Below, piece by piece: positions 1 through 12,200 of a stretch of 64,000 nucleotides of DNA. A model generated the notes under the pieces. That model was not told the DNA's origin and did no database searches. It saw only the letters and a program-made list of their open reading frames with translations. Positions within the stretch are counted from its first letter, which is position 1, and every line of letters begins with the position of its first letter. Made by a program: the position numbers and the translations under genes. Source of the DNA: Pseudonocardia sp. TRM90224 (GTDB lineage Bacteria > Actinomycetota > Actinomycetes > Mycobacteriales > Pseudonocardiaceae). The stretch spans positions 1-64,000 of the forward strand of contig NZ_JAJGSX010000024.1 of NCBI RefSeq assembly GCF_021245725.1. Direction: 5' to 3'.

Positions 1-3000
1 CTGGACACCGAGCCGGCGGGTCGGGTGTTGACCGCTGACTCGAACGCGACCGCGAAGGTCGACTGTGACAGCCCGACCTGCAAGGGCACCGGCGCCACCG
101 AGACCACCGGTGCTGCGTCCGGTGACATCACCGGTGTGCGGGACTCGAAGGGTTCGGCGAACTGCACCGCCAACGGCGGCGAGTGCAAGGCCACCTCGGG
201 CACGGAGGTCACCGACCGGGCCGCGACCAAGACCTTGAGGACCGACCCCGCCGCGGTGAGCGGCCCGGTCAGTGTCTCGATCGCGACCGCGACGATCACC
301 TGCGAGGCGGGCGCGGCGGAGTGCGGCGGCAGCGGTGCGGCGGCGACGAGCGCCCGGGACACCGCGGTCACGCCTGACGCGCGGGGCACGAGTGCGACGG
401 CGGAGTGCACGGTCAAGGGCGGCGGTTGCACGGGTGAGGCCAGCTCGAAGGCGTCCAGCGCTCCGGACTTCCAGGTGCTCGACCCGGCCACCGGTATGCC
501 GGTGGCGGGTCAGCCGTTGACCGGGCCGTCTTCGACGTCGTCCTCGACCGCCACCATCTCGTGTGAGGCCGGGAACGACTGCTCGGGCTCGGTGAAGACC
601 ACCACGACCGCGTTCGAGGGCACGGCGGCGCCGCGGACGTCGGAGGGCACCGCAACCTGCACCGGTGGGGCCGGCGGTTGTGAGCTGGTGTCGAAGTCGA
701 ACGCCTCGTCTGGTCCGGGTGCTGCGCTCGCGTTTGCCGGGGAGGACAACAAGATCAACGCGGCCCGGCTGCCGGCCGGTCCGTCGGCGGCGTCGGTGGC
801 CGGCGCGGTCCTGGTGTGTGATGGCGCGAAGCTGTGCGACGGGAAGGTCACCAGTTCGGCCACCGCGACCGACCCGAGCGTGTCGGCGGAGCCGCGGGGT
901 GCGCGCAGCGAGGGAACCTGCACCGGTGTCACTGGCGGTGTGTGTCAGGCGGTGACGAACTCGGGTGCCTCGACCGGGCCGGATGCGAACGTGATTGCTC
1001 CGGTGGTGCAGGCGAAGTCGACCGCCAACGCCACCGTCTCGCAGGAGACAACCGGCGAATCGCAGCAGCCGTCGGAGGAGCAGGGCAAGAAGGACGAGCG
1101 GCCTGCGACTCCGCCGGCCCCGACGGCGCCGGGTTCGTCGGCGAATGCGGGTGGTCCGACGGTGGCGGGTGCGTCGGCATGGTCGATGGCGAACGCGACA
1201 ATGGATTGCGCGCAGGGCACCAAGTGCACCGGCACGGCGTCGAGCACGGCGGCGGGCAGCGACGGTCCGATGAACGTGGCGGGTGCGAACGGCGCTCGTG
1301 GCCCACCGGAGGGTGGTTCGACCTCTTCCGGTAGCTGCTCGGGTTCGGGTGGTTGCCATGTCCAGACGAACTCCAGCGCGGCGGCCGGGCAGGTTGTGGC
1401 CGACATCGTCGCGGAGCGGCAGAACAAGACCGCCGAAGCTTTGGCCGAACAGGCGAAGCAGGCGGAGCAGGACGCGAAGGACGCGGCGAAGGTCGCGGCT
1501 CGTGTCGGCGCGACCGAGGACGAGAAGAAGAAGGCTGCTGAGGCGGCCGAAACGGCGAACAACGCGACCGAGACCGCGAAGCAGGCTGCCGAGCTGGCGA
1601 AGGAGCCGGTGACCGGCGCCCCGGCCACGATGTCGCAGTCGTCGGTTGCTGCGCAGTGCGTCGCGAAGGGTTGCACCGCGACGGTCACCAGCGACGCGAA
1701 CACCAGCGGTGTCGGCGACACCGCGACGAGCGTGTCGCACGCCGAGGGCACCTGCACCGGCGCTGGGAGCGGGGCCGGCGGCGGCTGCATGGTCGGCGCC
1801 AACGCGTCGGCGACCACCACGACCAACAGCGGCGCAGCCGACCCGAAGAGCGCCGACCCGAACAACCCGGCCATGCTCCCCGGCCGGACCGGCACCACCC
1901 AGGCGGGCGCCGAGCTGGACTGCCCGCAGGGCTGCACCGGCCAGGTGAGCACCGAGACGGTCTCCGCGGCCAGCCCGGACGGCGGCGCCGCCGAGCTCGC
2001 CCGACTCGCCCGCGACCCCGCGGCCGCCCTGCCTGCCGCGAACCCCGCCGGCACCGACGCGTCGAGCGTGTCGATCGCGCGTGGCTCCACCGGCTGCACC
2101 GGGAGCGACCCGTGCAAGGCGCTGGTCAGTGCGTCGGGCTCGATGGCGGTGAGCACCGCTGCGGACGCCATGTCGGGCGCCACCAGCGCCGCCGTCGACG
2201 GTGCCTGCACCTCGGGCAAGGACGGGGCGGGCACGTGCTCGGTCACCACGACCAGCGCCACCGCCGCAGGTGACGACCCCGCCGCGGTCATCGAGTCGCT
2301 GCGCACGCGCACTGCCCCCGCGGTCGACCAGACCTCACGGGCCGTCGCCGCCGCGGACTGCACGTCGGCCGGCACCTGCAGCTCCACCACCGGCAGCTAC
2401 GCGCTGGGCCGGGCCGCGCAGGCGATGGCCGGTTGCGACGGCAGCGGCACGTGCACGGTGATCGCACGCAACTCCGCTGTCGCCGAGGGTGCCACGCACC
2501 TGGCGAACGCCGACGGCAGCTGCACCGCCGCGGCGCAGGGCCGTTGCGCCACGCGGGCCGTCACCGAGATCAGCGATCAGCACGCGATGGCTGCGGCGGC
2601 GTGCCAGGCCACCGAGGGATCAACCTGCCACTACTCCTACCTCGCCCAGAGCACCGACGAGGCGCCGGGCGCGAAGGCGGCATCGAAGGGCTGGGGCGAG
2701 GGGACGATCGGCGACGGCCAGGCGCTGACCACCGCGATGGCCGCCGGGGGCCCCGGTTGGGCCCAGGCCGCCGCGGCCTGCAACGGCAGCCCCGGCACGA
2801 ACTGCGAGCACTCCTACTCCGCCACGGCGTCGGCGTCGATGGGCGGCAAGAGCGGCACCCGCGCGAACGCCAGCGCGAGCGGTTCCGCCAGCGGGGGCAT
2901 GGGCGGCGGTGCGGTTGCGGTCGCCGCGCAGGCCTACGCGAAGGGCAACAAGGCCAACGCCGCTGCCTCCTGCTCCGGCGCGCCGAACTGCAAGGCCAGC

Positions 3001-3200
3001 TTCTACGCGCACGCCGAGGCGTCGGATCGGCGGATCACCCCGGCCACCTACTTGGTGGAGAAGAAGCGCTGGGACGCGTTCGGTTGGGGCACCTGCAAGG
3101 GGTCGAGCTCGTCCGGTGGTGGCTGCGGCGTTGTCGCCATCGCGGTGGCCGGTCCGGGCGGCTACGGCACCGCGCAGTGCTCGGGCGACTGCGACCAGTT
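1..3200 (+). repeat. Cys-pair repeat region inside the giant gene
   Basis: The encoded protein shows about 23 successive Cys-x(2-10)-Cys pairs, such as CDSPTC, CTANGGEC, CEAGAAEC, CTVKGGGC, CEAGNDC and CTGGAGGC, at roughly 35-50 residue spacing, set in Ala/Thr/Ser/Gly-rich sequence. Alternate pairs follow two types (CE/CD-type and CTG-type), suggesting a two-pair unit. Paired cysteines in a repetitive, small-residue background suggest a disulfide-stapled extracellular fibre or solenoid; this is inference. Confidence 0.75.
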
Positions 3201-6200
3201 CACGAAGGGCGGCTACAACCGCGCCACGATCATCGGCCCGAAGCTCGCGCCGCCGCCCGGGTACGGCGTCACCAAGGACGGCAAGCTGGTGCGGCTCGCG
3301 CTGGACCCGATCAACCAGCGCAACGTCAAGGGCGACTGCAACTTCGTGTTGATCTGCACCGTCTCGGCGAAGGGTGCCGACGGCAAGACCGAGGTCAAGG
3401 CCTGCTTCATCTGGTTCTGCAACAAGATGACGGCAACCGGGTCGAGCGGCGAGACGATCACCTACGACCGCGGTGCCGCGAACCAGTTCGACGGCTCGAT
3501 CCCGACCGAGGTCGGCGGCCCGGCCGCGAACGGGAACTTCCCCAAGGAAGGGGAGAAGGGCCGCGACGCCGCGCAAGGCACCAGAGGCATCTCGGTGGCG
3601 CGGGACATCAACGGCCGCGGCCAGATCATGGTGGACGGGACCGGGCAGGCCCACGACGGCTACAACGGCTCGCACGTCTACTACGACAAGCCGTCGCGTC
3701 CGGGCCAGCCCTACATCGCCGACCTCGGGGACAAGACCGGCGCGCCGTTCGCCACCTCCTGCATGGACGGGTGCCGCGGCGTCCTGAGCAACGGCGTCAA
3801 GACCGACAAGTTCGTGATCGAGACCGTCAACGCGAACGCGGTCCTGGTCGCGCGGGACAACGCGGGCAACCCGGCGCGCATCAACTGGGACAACGCCAAG
3901 GGCAAGGTCGAGGGTGCCGAGGGCTGGATCGTCGAGTCGAACGGCGACGGCAAGCCGGTCCTCAAGGGCAAGCAGGGACCGTCGGTCGCGATCGTCTCGC
4001 CGAGCGACAAGGACCCCTACGGCAGCTTCAGCGTGTACGGCCAGACCGGCGCCGTCACGCGGGCCGACGGGCTGAAGATGTTCAACACCCCTGGCAAGCA
4101 GCGCAACGCGTTCGACCCGCTCGTGAACGCGGTGCCCAGCCTCCAGGGTCGGTTCGACAACGCCGCCGGGCAGGGCGGCTACATCAACTGCGAGGGCATG
4201 TGCCAGGTGCAGCGCCCCGGCGACGCCGCGGCGCCGTCGGAGCAATGCGGCAAGTTGTGCGTGATGGACTCGGAGAACCCGAAGAACAACGACTCGAAGT
4301 GCCCGGTCTGGTGCCAGCTCTCGGAGGGGTCGCCCGACCCCAACAACCTCAAGGCGCCCAACGGCTGGTTCGGGGCGAAGCTCCTCGAAGGCGGCCCGGG
4401 CCTCGTCCAGACCATCACCCCGCAGGGCGACCCGACGGGTTGCGGCGGCAAGGACTGCTGGATCGTCGTCTCCTACCGCGACGCCAAGGGCAACGGCGGC
4501 GGCGTCTCCTGCTCGACCGGCAGCACCCAGAACGGTTTCTGCAACGGCAACACGCGCGACGGCGAGTACGTGCAGACCACGCCCATCAAGATCGACGAGA
4601 ACGGCAAGGAGGTCGACGCCAGCGAGGAAGGCCGGTGGGTCGGCGGGTTCCGGATGCTCTACCACGTCGAGGACCCGAACAACCCGAAGGCCGACAAGCA
4701 CGCCGGCATCTCCTGCTTCGGCAAGTGCTCGCGTTCGGATTACAACTTCAACCTCTACACAGAGGAGAACTTCAAGGGCAACCTCGAGAACGCCGACCGC
4801 TACGACTGGATCGGCGAGGCCGACCCGACGTGGCTGACGGCCGTCGACGCGTACTCGGAGCGCCCGGTCTTCGGCCCGAACAGCTACCTGCGTCCGTCGC
4901 TGGACAACAAGCAGGACCGCGACATCGCCACGAGCCTCGGCCTCGACCCGAACATGGTGGGCAAGGGCTTGATGCTGCCGCCGCTGGCACCGGAACAGCT
5001 CAAGACGCTGACGTCCGATGAGCGCAAGCAGTACGACACGCAGAACCCCACGAGCTTCGTCGACGTCGGGCTCGCGTCGATCAAGGTGCTGGAGGCGCAG
5101 TCCGGCAACCGCCACACCTCCATCCGCGCTCAGGAGCCCGGCGGCGGCGTCGAGGGCGCGATCCAGCTCGGCCGCGACATCGACGCCGCTCTCGCCGGCG
5201 GGCTGTCCAAGGCCGAGGAGAAGGCGCTCGGTGATCGGCTCGTGCCGTTCGCGATCAGTGCTGGGAAGTGGGGCGACCAGCGCGGCCTGATCAAGGCGAT
5301 CCAGGTGATGAACTACAACGCGTACGTCCCCACCCCGTACGAGGCCGAGGTCATGGGTGACCCCGGGCTGAGCCGGGACATCGCGGGCTCGGCCCCCGCG
5401 GGCAAGTCGGACCAGGAGCGGGCCCGCAAGCAGATCTCCGACCTCCAGCGCGGCACCGGCGGTGCCGGCATCTCCCTCACCGCGTCACTGCACGTGCAGG
5501 GACAGATCCGCCAGGTGCAGTACGACCAGTACCTGAACAACCAGGCGATCGACGCGTTCAACAAGAGCAAGGAGCGCACCCCCGAGGCTGCGGAGGCGCT
5601 CAACGGCAAGAAGGAGGAGCTGGAGACCAAGCTGGCCGGCCTGAAGGGCCTGATCCCGGCCGGACCGGTGATCGACAACGAGGCGCTGCGCTCGATCGAC
5701 ATCATGATCGCGGGCAAGTCGAACGACCCCGAGTGGGCCGGCCGGCTCGGAACGGCCGACGGCTCGCTCGACGCGATCAACGCGACGCTCGGCAAGATGA
5801 TCAATTCCGGCGACCCGAGGCAGAAGAAGTTCGCCGAGGAGAAGGCCGCCGTCCTCGGCGCCTACCTGGGGATGAACTACGACGCGATCGCGAACGACGA
5901 CGGGCAGCGCGCCGAGGGCGTCGACTACCTCAAGTTCCAGATGCCGTCGAGCGGCCTGCCCGACGTGTACTTCGCGCAGACGGCCGCGATCAACCTCCCG
6001 GGGTGGAAGAACCTCTCCGGCCCCGAGGCCGCGCACGTCAAGAACATGGGCGAGTACGAGATGGTCGAGCTCGCCTCGCAGATCTCGGCGGACGAGTTCC
6101 TCAACTTCCAGGGCCGGTCGCGGGTGACCGACCTCGGCGATGCGCAGAAGCTGATGGAGCTGGAGTACCTCGACGACGGCAAGACCGACCGCGAAAAGGT

Positions 6201-9200
6201 CGACGAGGAGATGGGCCGCCTCCGCGACGCGGCCAAGAACGGCGAGCTGCGGGTCATCACCGCACCGGTCAGGGACGAGGACGGCAACGTCGGCCAGACC
6301 TCGATCTTCTTCGTCATCGGGAAGGACGGCAAGCCCACGATCGTCAAGGGCGGTTCGTTCGGCTCGTTCCGGGAGTTCCAGGAGGAGAGCGAGTACTTCG
6401 ACGACGAGGACGTCAAGCTCATCCTGCCCAAGAAGTTCCTCGAGATCGAGCCGCTGCGGAAGGGTGCGGACGGCAAGTACGCGCCGCCGCCGGCGGGGGA
6501 GCGTCTCCAGTTCGAAGTGCACAGCTCGCACATCACATCCGACCTCGAGGTCGCGACCGACTGGGCGCTCACCGGCACCATGGTCGTCCTGACGGTGGTG
6601 GCGATCGGCGCGTCGGGCGGTCTCGCGAGCCCGGCCGCCGGCGCGATGTGGGCGGTGCGCGGCGGCATGTTCGGCGCGAGGGCCATCCAGATGGCAACCG
6701 CGGGTACCACCTTCCTGCGGACCACCACCGCGATCAACTCCGTGATCAGGCTGAACGCGGCCCGCACGATCATGGTGAACACCGGCCGGCTCATGGGCAT
6801 CGACGCCGCGGGCAACCTGGTCACCCGGTACAACAACCAGCAGAGCATCAACCCGTTCACGAGCGCGGCCGCGCGCAATGAATGGCTCGACGTCGCCACC
6901 GTCGGCATCGGCGAGCTCGCCGGCGTCGGCAGGCTCGCACCGCTGGCTCGCAGCGAATCGGTCTACACCAAGACCCAGAACCTCGGGCGCGGCCTCGGGC
7001 ACACCGCCGAGTTCTTCGACATCGCTTCGTGGGTCAACAGCGGTAGCGATCTCGTGCAGAACCCGTCGTGGTCGGGTCTTGCCGGCTTCGTGCTGGAAGG
7101 TGCGCAGCTGAAGGGTGAGCGGATCACCGAGGCCAACATCCACAACGCGCCCTATGGCACCATCCTGAAGCAGGCCTCCCCACCGCAGCGGGGCTGGCTG
7201 CCGTCGGTCAAGGGCGGCGACGGCGCATCGATGGACTCGCGCGTCCTCGACTACCTCGACACCGTCAACCTCGGTGCCGACCGGGTGCCGGCCTACGCGG
7301 TCGCCAAGCGGCTCGGTGTGAGCCAGGACGACGTGGCCGGGGCCATCGCGGCCAACCCCGGCCGCGGCTACGGCAACCAGCGCGTGACGTCCGATTTCGG
7401 GACGAACGTGCCGTTCATCGTCATGCAGAACAAGCCTGCGGCGAAGCCGAGCTCGACCGTCCGCGGCGGTCTCGGCGTCCCGAACGTGGCCCCGACCAAC
7501 GGCCCGGTCGGTGGCACCCCGGGTGGTGGCAACGTCGGCGGCGGCGCGCCGGGGCAGGGCGCTCCGGGTCAGGGTGTCCCGATCGTGGGTCAGGGCGGCG
7601 GGCAGGGTGGTCCGATCGCCACCCAGGGCGGCGCAGTGGCCAACCAGCCGAACAACATCCCGGCGCCCGTTCAGGCCCAGGGCGGCAACGCGCCGACCGC
7701 GACCGACCAGCAGGCGCAGGGTGCGCCCCTCGGTGCGGTCCCGGGCAACTCCCCGCCGGTGCAGAACGCGGCAGTTCCGAACGCAGCCGTTCCGAACGCG
7801 GTTGTCCCGAACCCGAACGCAGCGGTGCCGAACGCAGCTGTCCCGAACGCGGCGGTGCCGAACGCGGCGGTGCCGAACGCGGCGGTGCCGAACGCAGCGG
7901 TGCCCAACGGTGCCGTCCCGAACCCCGCGACCGTCGACCCGGCCACGCCGGCCGGTGCTCCGGTCGTGGACGAGCCGGTTGGGCCGGGCGCCGTCGAGCC
8001 GGCGCCCGCCACCCCCGCGACGAACCCCGCATCCGGTGCGCAGGTGGCCGACCCGAACGCCCCGTTGGCGGGGCCGGAGCCGGTCGCCGACCCGGCCGGC
8101 GCGCAGCAGAACCCGCTCGCCGCCGGTGGCGCCGACCCCGGTGCCCCGGGCGACGACGGCAACGGCGACTCCGACACCGGTTCGGCCACGGATGCCAGCG
8201 CCGGCCCGCAGAACGGCAGCGGTGGCGGCGCGACCCGGCACGGTCAGTCGCCGCTGGCGGCGCTGCTGAGTGGTCTGCTCGGTGGCGGTACTCCGAACGG
8301 CGGCGGATTGCTGGGCGCCATCTTCGATGCGCTGAGCAACGCCCCACTCGTCTTGATCTTGCTGGCCGGCGCCGTCGGCGCCCTGATGGTGGTGCAGGCG
8401 GTCTACGCGGCGCGGTCGCGCGGCCCACCAGCTTTCGATGAGCGCTGGGCGAACCGCGCTGACGTGAAGCGGCTGCGCAAGCAGGCGCTGGAAAGCCCGA
8501 ACGGCAACGGTGTGATCGTCGCGACCAACGACGACCAGCTGCAGACGTTCGGCAAGTACCTCTGGACCGACACACCCGACTACCTGGTCGTGGTGCACTC
8601 CGACGAGCAGGGCGCCTACGTCCTGGTGGAGGGAGACAAGCTCCGGCTGACCGCCGGGCAGCTCGCGGCTCTGCTGAAGGGGCTGCGGTCGTTCAAGAAC
8701 TGGCAGAAGAACACGGCGAACGCGAAGGAGGGTGCTCAGCAGCCCCGCGTGGTGGTTGTGGCGTGCGGGCTGGGTGCGTGCAGCTTCGAGATGGAGCAGC
8801 TGCAGCAGCAGCTGGATGCGTCGATCGTGGCGCCGAGCACCGGGGCATGGGTGCACGAGCCGGGTTCGACGGGTAGGGCCACGGTGTCGCTCGACGAGGG
8901 CGGCGGGTGGCTCGAGAAGAGCGGTGCTGGTCCGGCTGTGCCGGTGCCGGCGCCGAAGGCACTGACCGAGCCGGGCTTCGTACCGGGTTCGCAGGCGTTC
9001 ATGCCGGAGCGGTTGCTCCCGGCGTTGGCGCCGAGTGGGCCGCCGGTGCGGGCTGGTGACACACCGTCGGAGCGGCTGGCGAAGCTGCGGGCGACGGACC
9101 CGAGCGCTCCGGAGTTCTGGGAGCACGCGGGACCGGTGCTCGAAATGATCGTGCGGGCCGGGGGCCCGGCGGACGGCGCACAGGCAGACGCGCTGCGTCG

Positions 9201-12200
9201 GATCGTTGATGCGTACGTGACGGGTGCGCTGCGAGGCGGCCGAGAAGCTGCTGACAGTCACCTGCCGTGGGTGAGCAACGCGCTCGGGGCACCGTCCTGG
9301 CTGGCGGCCTGGTGGGCGAAGGCCTCGCTGCGCACGACGGTCCGGCAGATCTTCGCCCGCAAGAACTGGTTCCCCGGCGCGAGCGCGTTGGGTGTCGTCG
9401 GGTTCCTCACCGGGCTGGGCGTCGTCCTGCCCGCCGCGCTCGGTGGCGGCCGGCAGGCCGGTGCGACCACGCTCAACGGTGGCGGCGGCAACGGGAACGG
9501 CGGCGGTTCGCTGCTCGGGATGCTCGCCGACGCGTTCGGCAACGCCCCGCCCGGCCTGATCGGACTCGCGGTGGTGATGGCCGGGGTGCTGGCGGTGCAC
9601 GTCGTGCTGACGGTGCGGGCCCGCGGCCCGCCGGCGTGGCTGGGCGCTCTCCTCGGTCTGGCCGGTGCCGGGTTCCGGTTCCTCGGTCGGGTCGCACGGG
9701 CGGTGTTCGCGGTCGCTGCGAAGGCGGTCGTGGCCGCCGTCGTCATCGGTGTGGTGCTGCCGGCGATCATGGGCGCGAACGTCGCCGCTGCCGCCGCGCA
9801 GGGCAGCCCGGTCCCGGGTGACCCCGCGTTCTGGCTGCACGTCGTGCAGTTCGTGGCCGAGAACCTGCAGGGGATCCTGCAGGTGGCCGCGATCGTCCTG
9901 GTGCCTGCGGTGATCAAGGCGATCCGGGTCGGGCTGACGCGTGGTCCGCGCTGGCTGCAGGCGCTGCTGCGGTTCCCCGGCAAGGTGCTGCGCGGTGCGC
10001 TCGAGGTGGTGCGGGCGCTGGCGCTCAAGGTGGAGGGCCGGCTGTACATGCCGATCGTCCCGGCACTGATCGCCGCCGGGCTTGCCTGGCTGCTCGGGCT
10101 GGGACCGTCGTGGCTGTCGGTGCTGCTGCCGTTCTTCTTCATGTTCCCGCACGCGAAGCTCAAGCTGGCCGACGGTGCGAAGCGCGGTGTGCTCGGCTTC
10201 CTGAAGGCGATCCGCTGGGAGCGGGCCTGGATGCTGGCGTTCGCGCTCCCGCTGTGGAGCGTCTCGCTGTGGTCGTGGCAGGCGCTGCCGTTCCTGGTGT
10301 TCGAGCTCGCCGGCGCGGGTGCATTGCTGGCCGGCATCATGTCGACGTCGATGTCGCGCGGCCGGCACGAGGAGTTCGGCAACCGCGAGAAGTGGCTCGG
10401 CGTATTCCTCCCCGACGCCCGGCTCATGCTCGTCGCGCGGGTGTTCGGGCTCTACGCCGGCCCGACGGTCTACTGGTTCGCGCCGACACCGCCGGTGCAC
10501 GGGCCGGTGGCAGGGGTGCCGGAGCCGAAGTTCGTCGGGCTGCGGCTGTGGCAGCGGTTGCGGGCGTGGTTCGCGTCCTACGACAAGGGCCTGTCGACCA
10601 AGCGGTTCCGGATCTACTCCTTCTTGTTCCTCACGTTCACCGGTGGGTTCACCGACGCACTGGGCGCCGACCACACGGTCTGGGACGCGCGGGCGCTCCT
10701 GCTCGAGCTGACCATCCGGGAGAAGAAGCTCAAGCGGCTCGAGCACGACGTGGTGATCGACCTGTTCACCGGCCCGACGCGGCTGCTCGGCTGGTTGGTC
10801 TTCAAGCTGGCCCGCGGTCTTGTGAAGATCGCGCCGGGTCGGTTGGGCAGCTGGCTGGACACGTTGCCCGACCGTTGGGCGAACCGGGCGTTCGTCCATC
10901 TGGTGGAGCATGCGCAGCGGATGCTGGTGCTGAACCTGACCGAGCAGTCCTGGCAGCGCAAGCAGCTGGATCGGTCGCGGTCGAAGCGTCGGCAGCAGAA
11001 GCTGGCCGAGGCGTTGGCGGAGAACCAGAAGCGGGCTCGGGAGATCGAGCAGGTGCTCGACGGCCTGGCGGCTGACTTCGAGAAGCGGTTGCGGGCTCGC
11101 TACGAGGCCCGCCTGCAGCGCATCCAGGTGAAGCAGCAGAAGCTGCAGAAGAAGGCAGCCGCCCGCAACGGGCGGGTGTCGACCTCCCGTCGAGCTGCGC
11201 TGGTCGCGGAGGCCGCCCGCTTGCGCGCGATCTTGCGCGGCATCACGGCGCCGACGCCGACGCAGAGCAAGAAGCTGGGGAAGGCGATCGCCCGCAAAGC
11301 GGCGAAGCAGAAGCAGCTTCGGGCGGCGCTGGACGAGCTGCGCAAGCAGAAGCCGCGCGGCAAGCAGGAACGGCGGCGGCACAACGAGAAGCGTCGGAAG
11401 CTGACGGGAGCGCAGCGGGAGGCGGACAAGCAGGGCGGCGCGCTGTCGCGGATGACCGGGGCGGGCTCGCCCGCGAAGCGGACGTCGAAGCTGGGCAAGT
11501 GGCTGCGCCGGATCGCGGTGGTCGTCGCTGTGGTCGCCGCGGTGCTGTTGGTGGTCGCACCGCTGGCCGGCGCGACGACCGGCGCTGCGGCGGGTGCCGG
11601 GGCCGGCGGCGTCTGGATGAACCTGGTGACCTTCCTGGCCGCGTACTGGCCGGAGATCGTGCAGCTGGCGGCGGTCGCCGCGACGCCCGCCGTGATCAAG
11701 GCCTACCGGGTCGGGCTGGGACGTGGCCCGCCGTGGCTGCAGAAGCTGCTGCGGTTCCCGGCTCGGGTGGCCGGCGGTGTGGTCAACCTGATCCGCTCCG
11801 TCCGGCTGCGGGTCGAGGGCCGCGTGTACTCGCCGATCCTCGCGGCGATGTTCGCCTCCGCGGTGCTGAGCCACCTCCCGTTGTGGCTGGCGACGGTTGT
11901 GACGCCGGTGTGGTTCCTGTTCCCGCACGTGAAGACCAAGCTGGCCGGCGGTGCGGGGCCCGGCTTGCGCGGCTTCCTGAGGTCGATCCGCTGGGAGCGG
12001 GCGTGGATGTTGGCGTTGATGCTGCCCCTGTGGAGCGCGACGTGGTGGTCGTGGCAGGCGCTGCCGTTCCTGGCGTTCGAGATCGCCGGCGGGGGCGCGC
12101 TGCTGGCCGGCTTCATGTCGACGTCGATGTCGCGTGGCAGGCACGAGGAGTTCGGCAACCGCGAGAAGTGGCTGGGCACGTTCCTCCCCGACGCGAGGGT

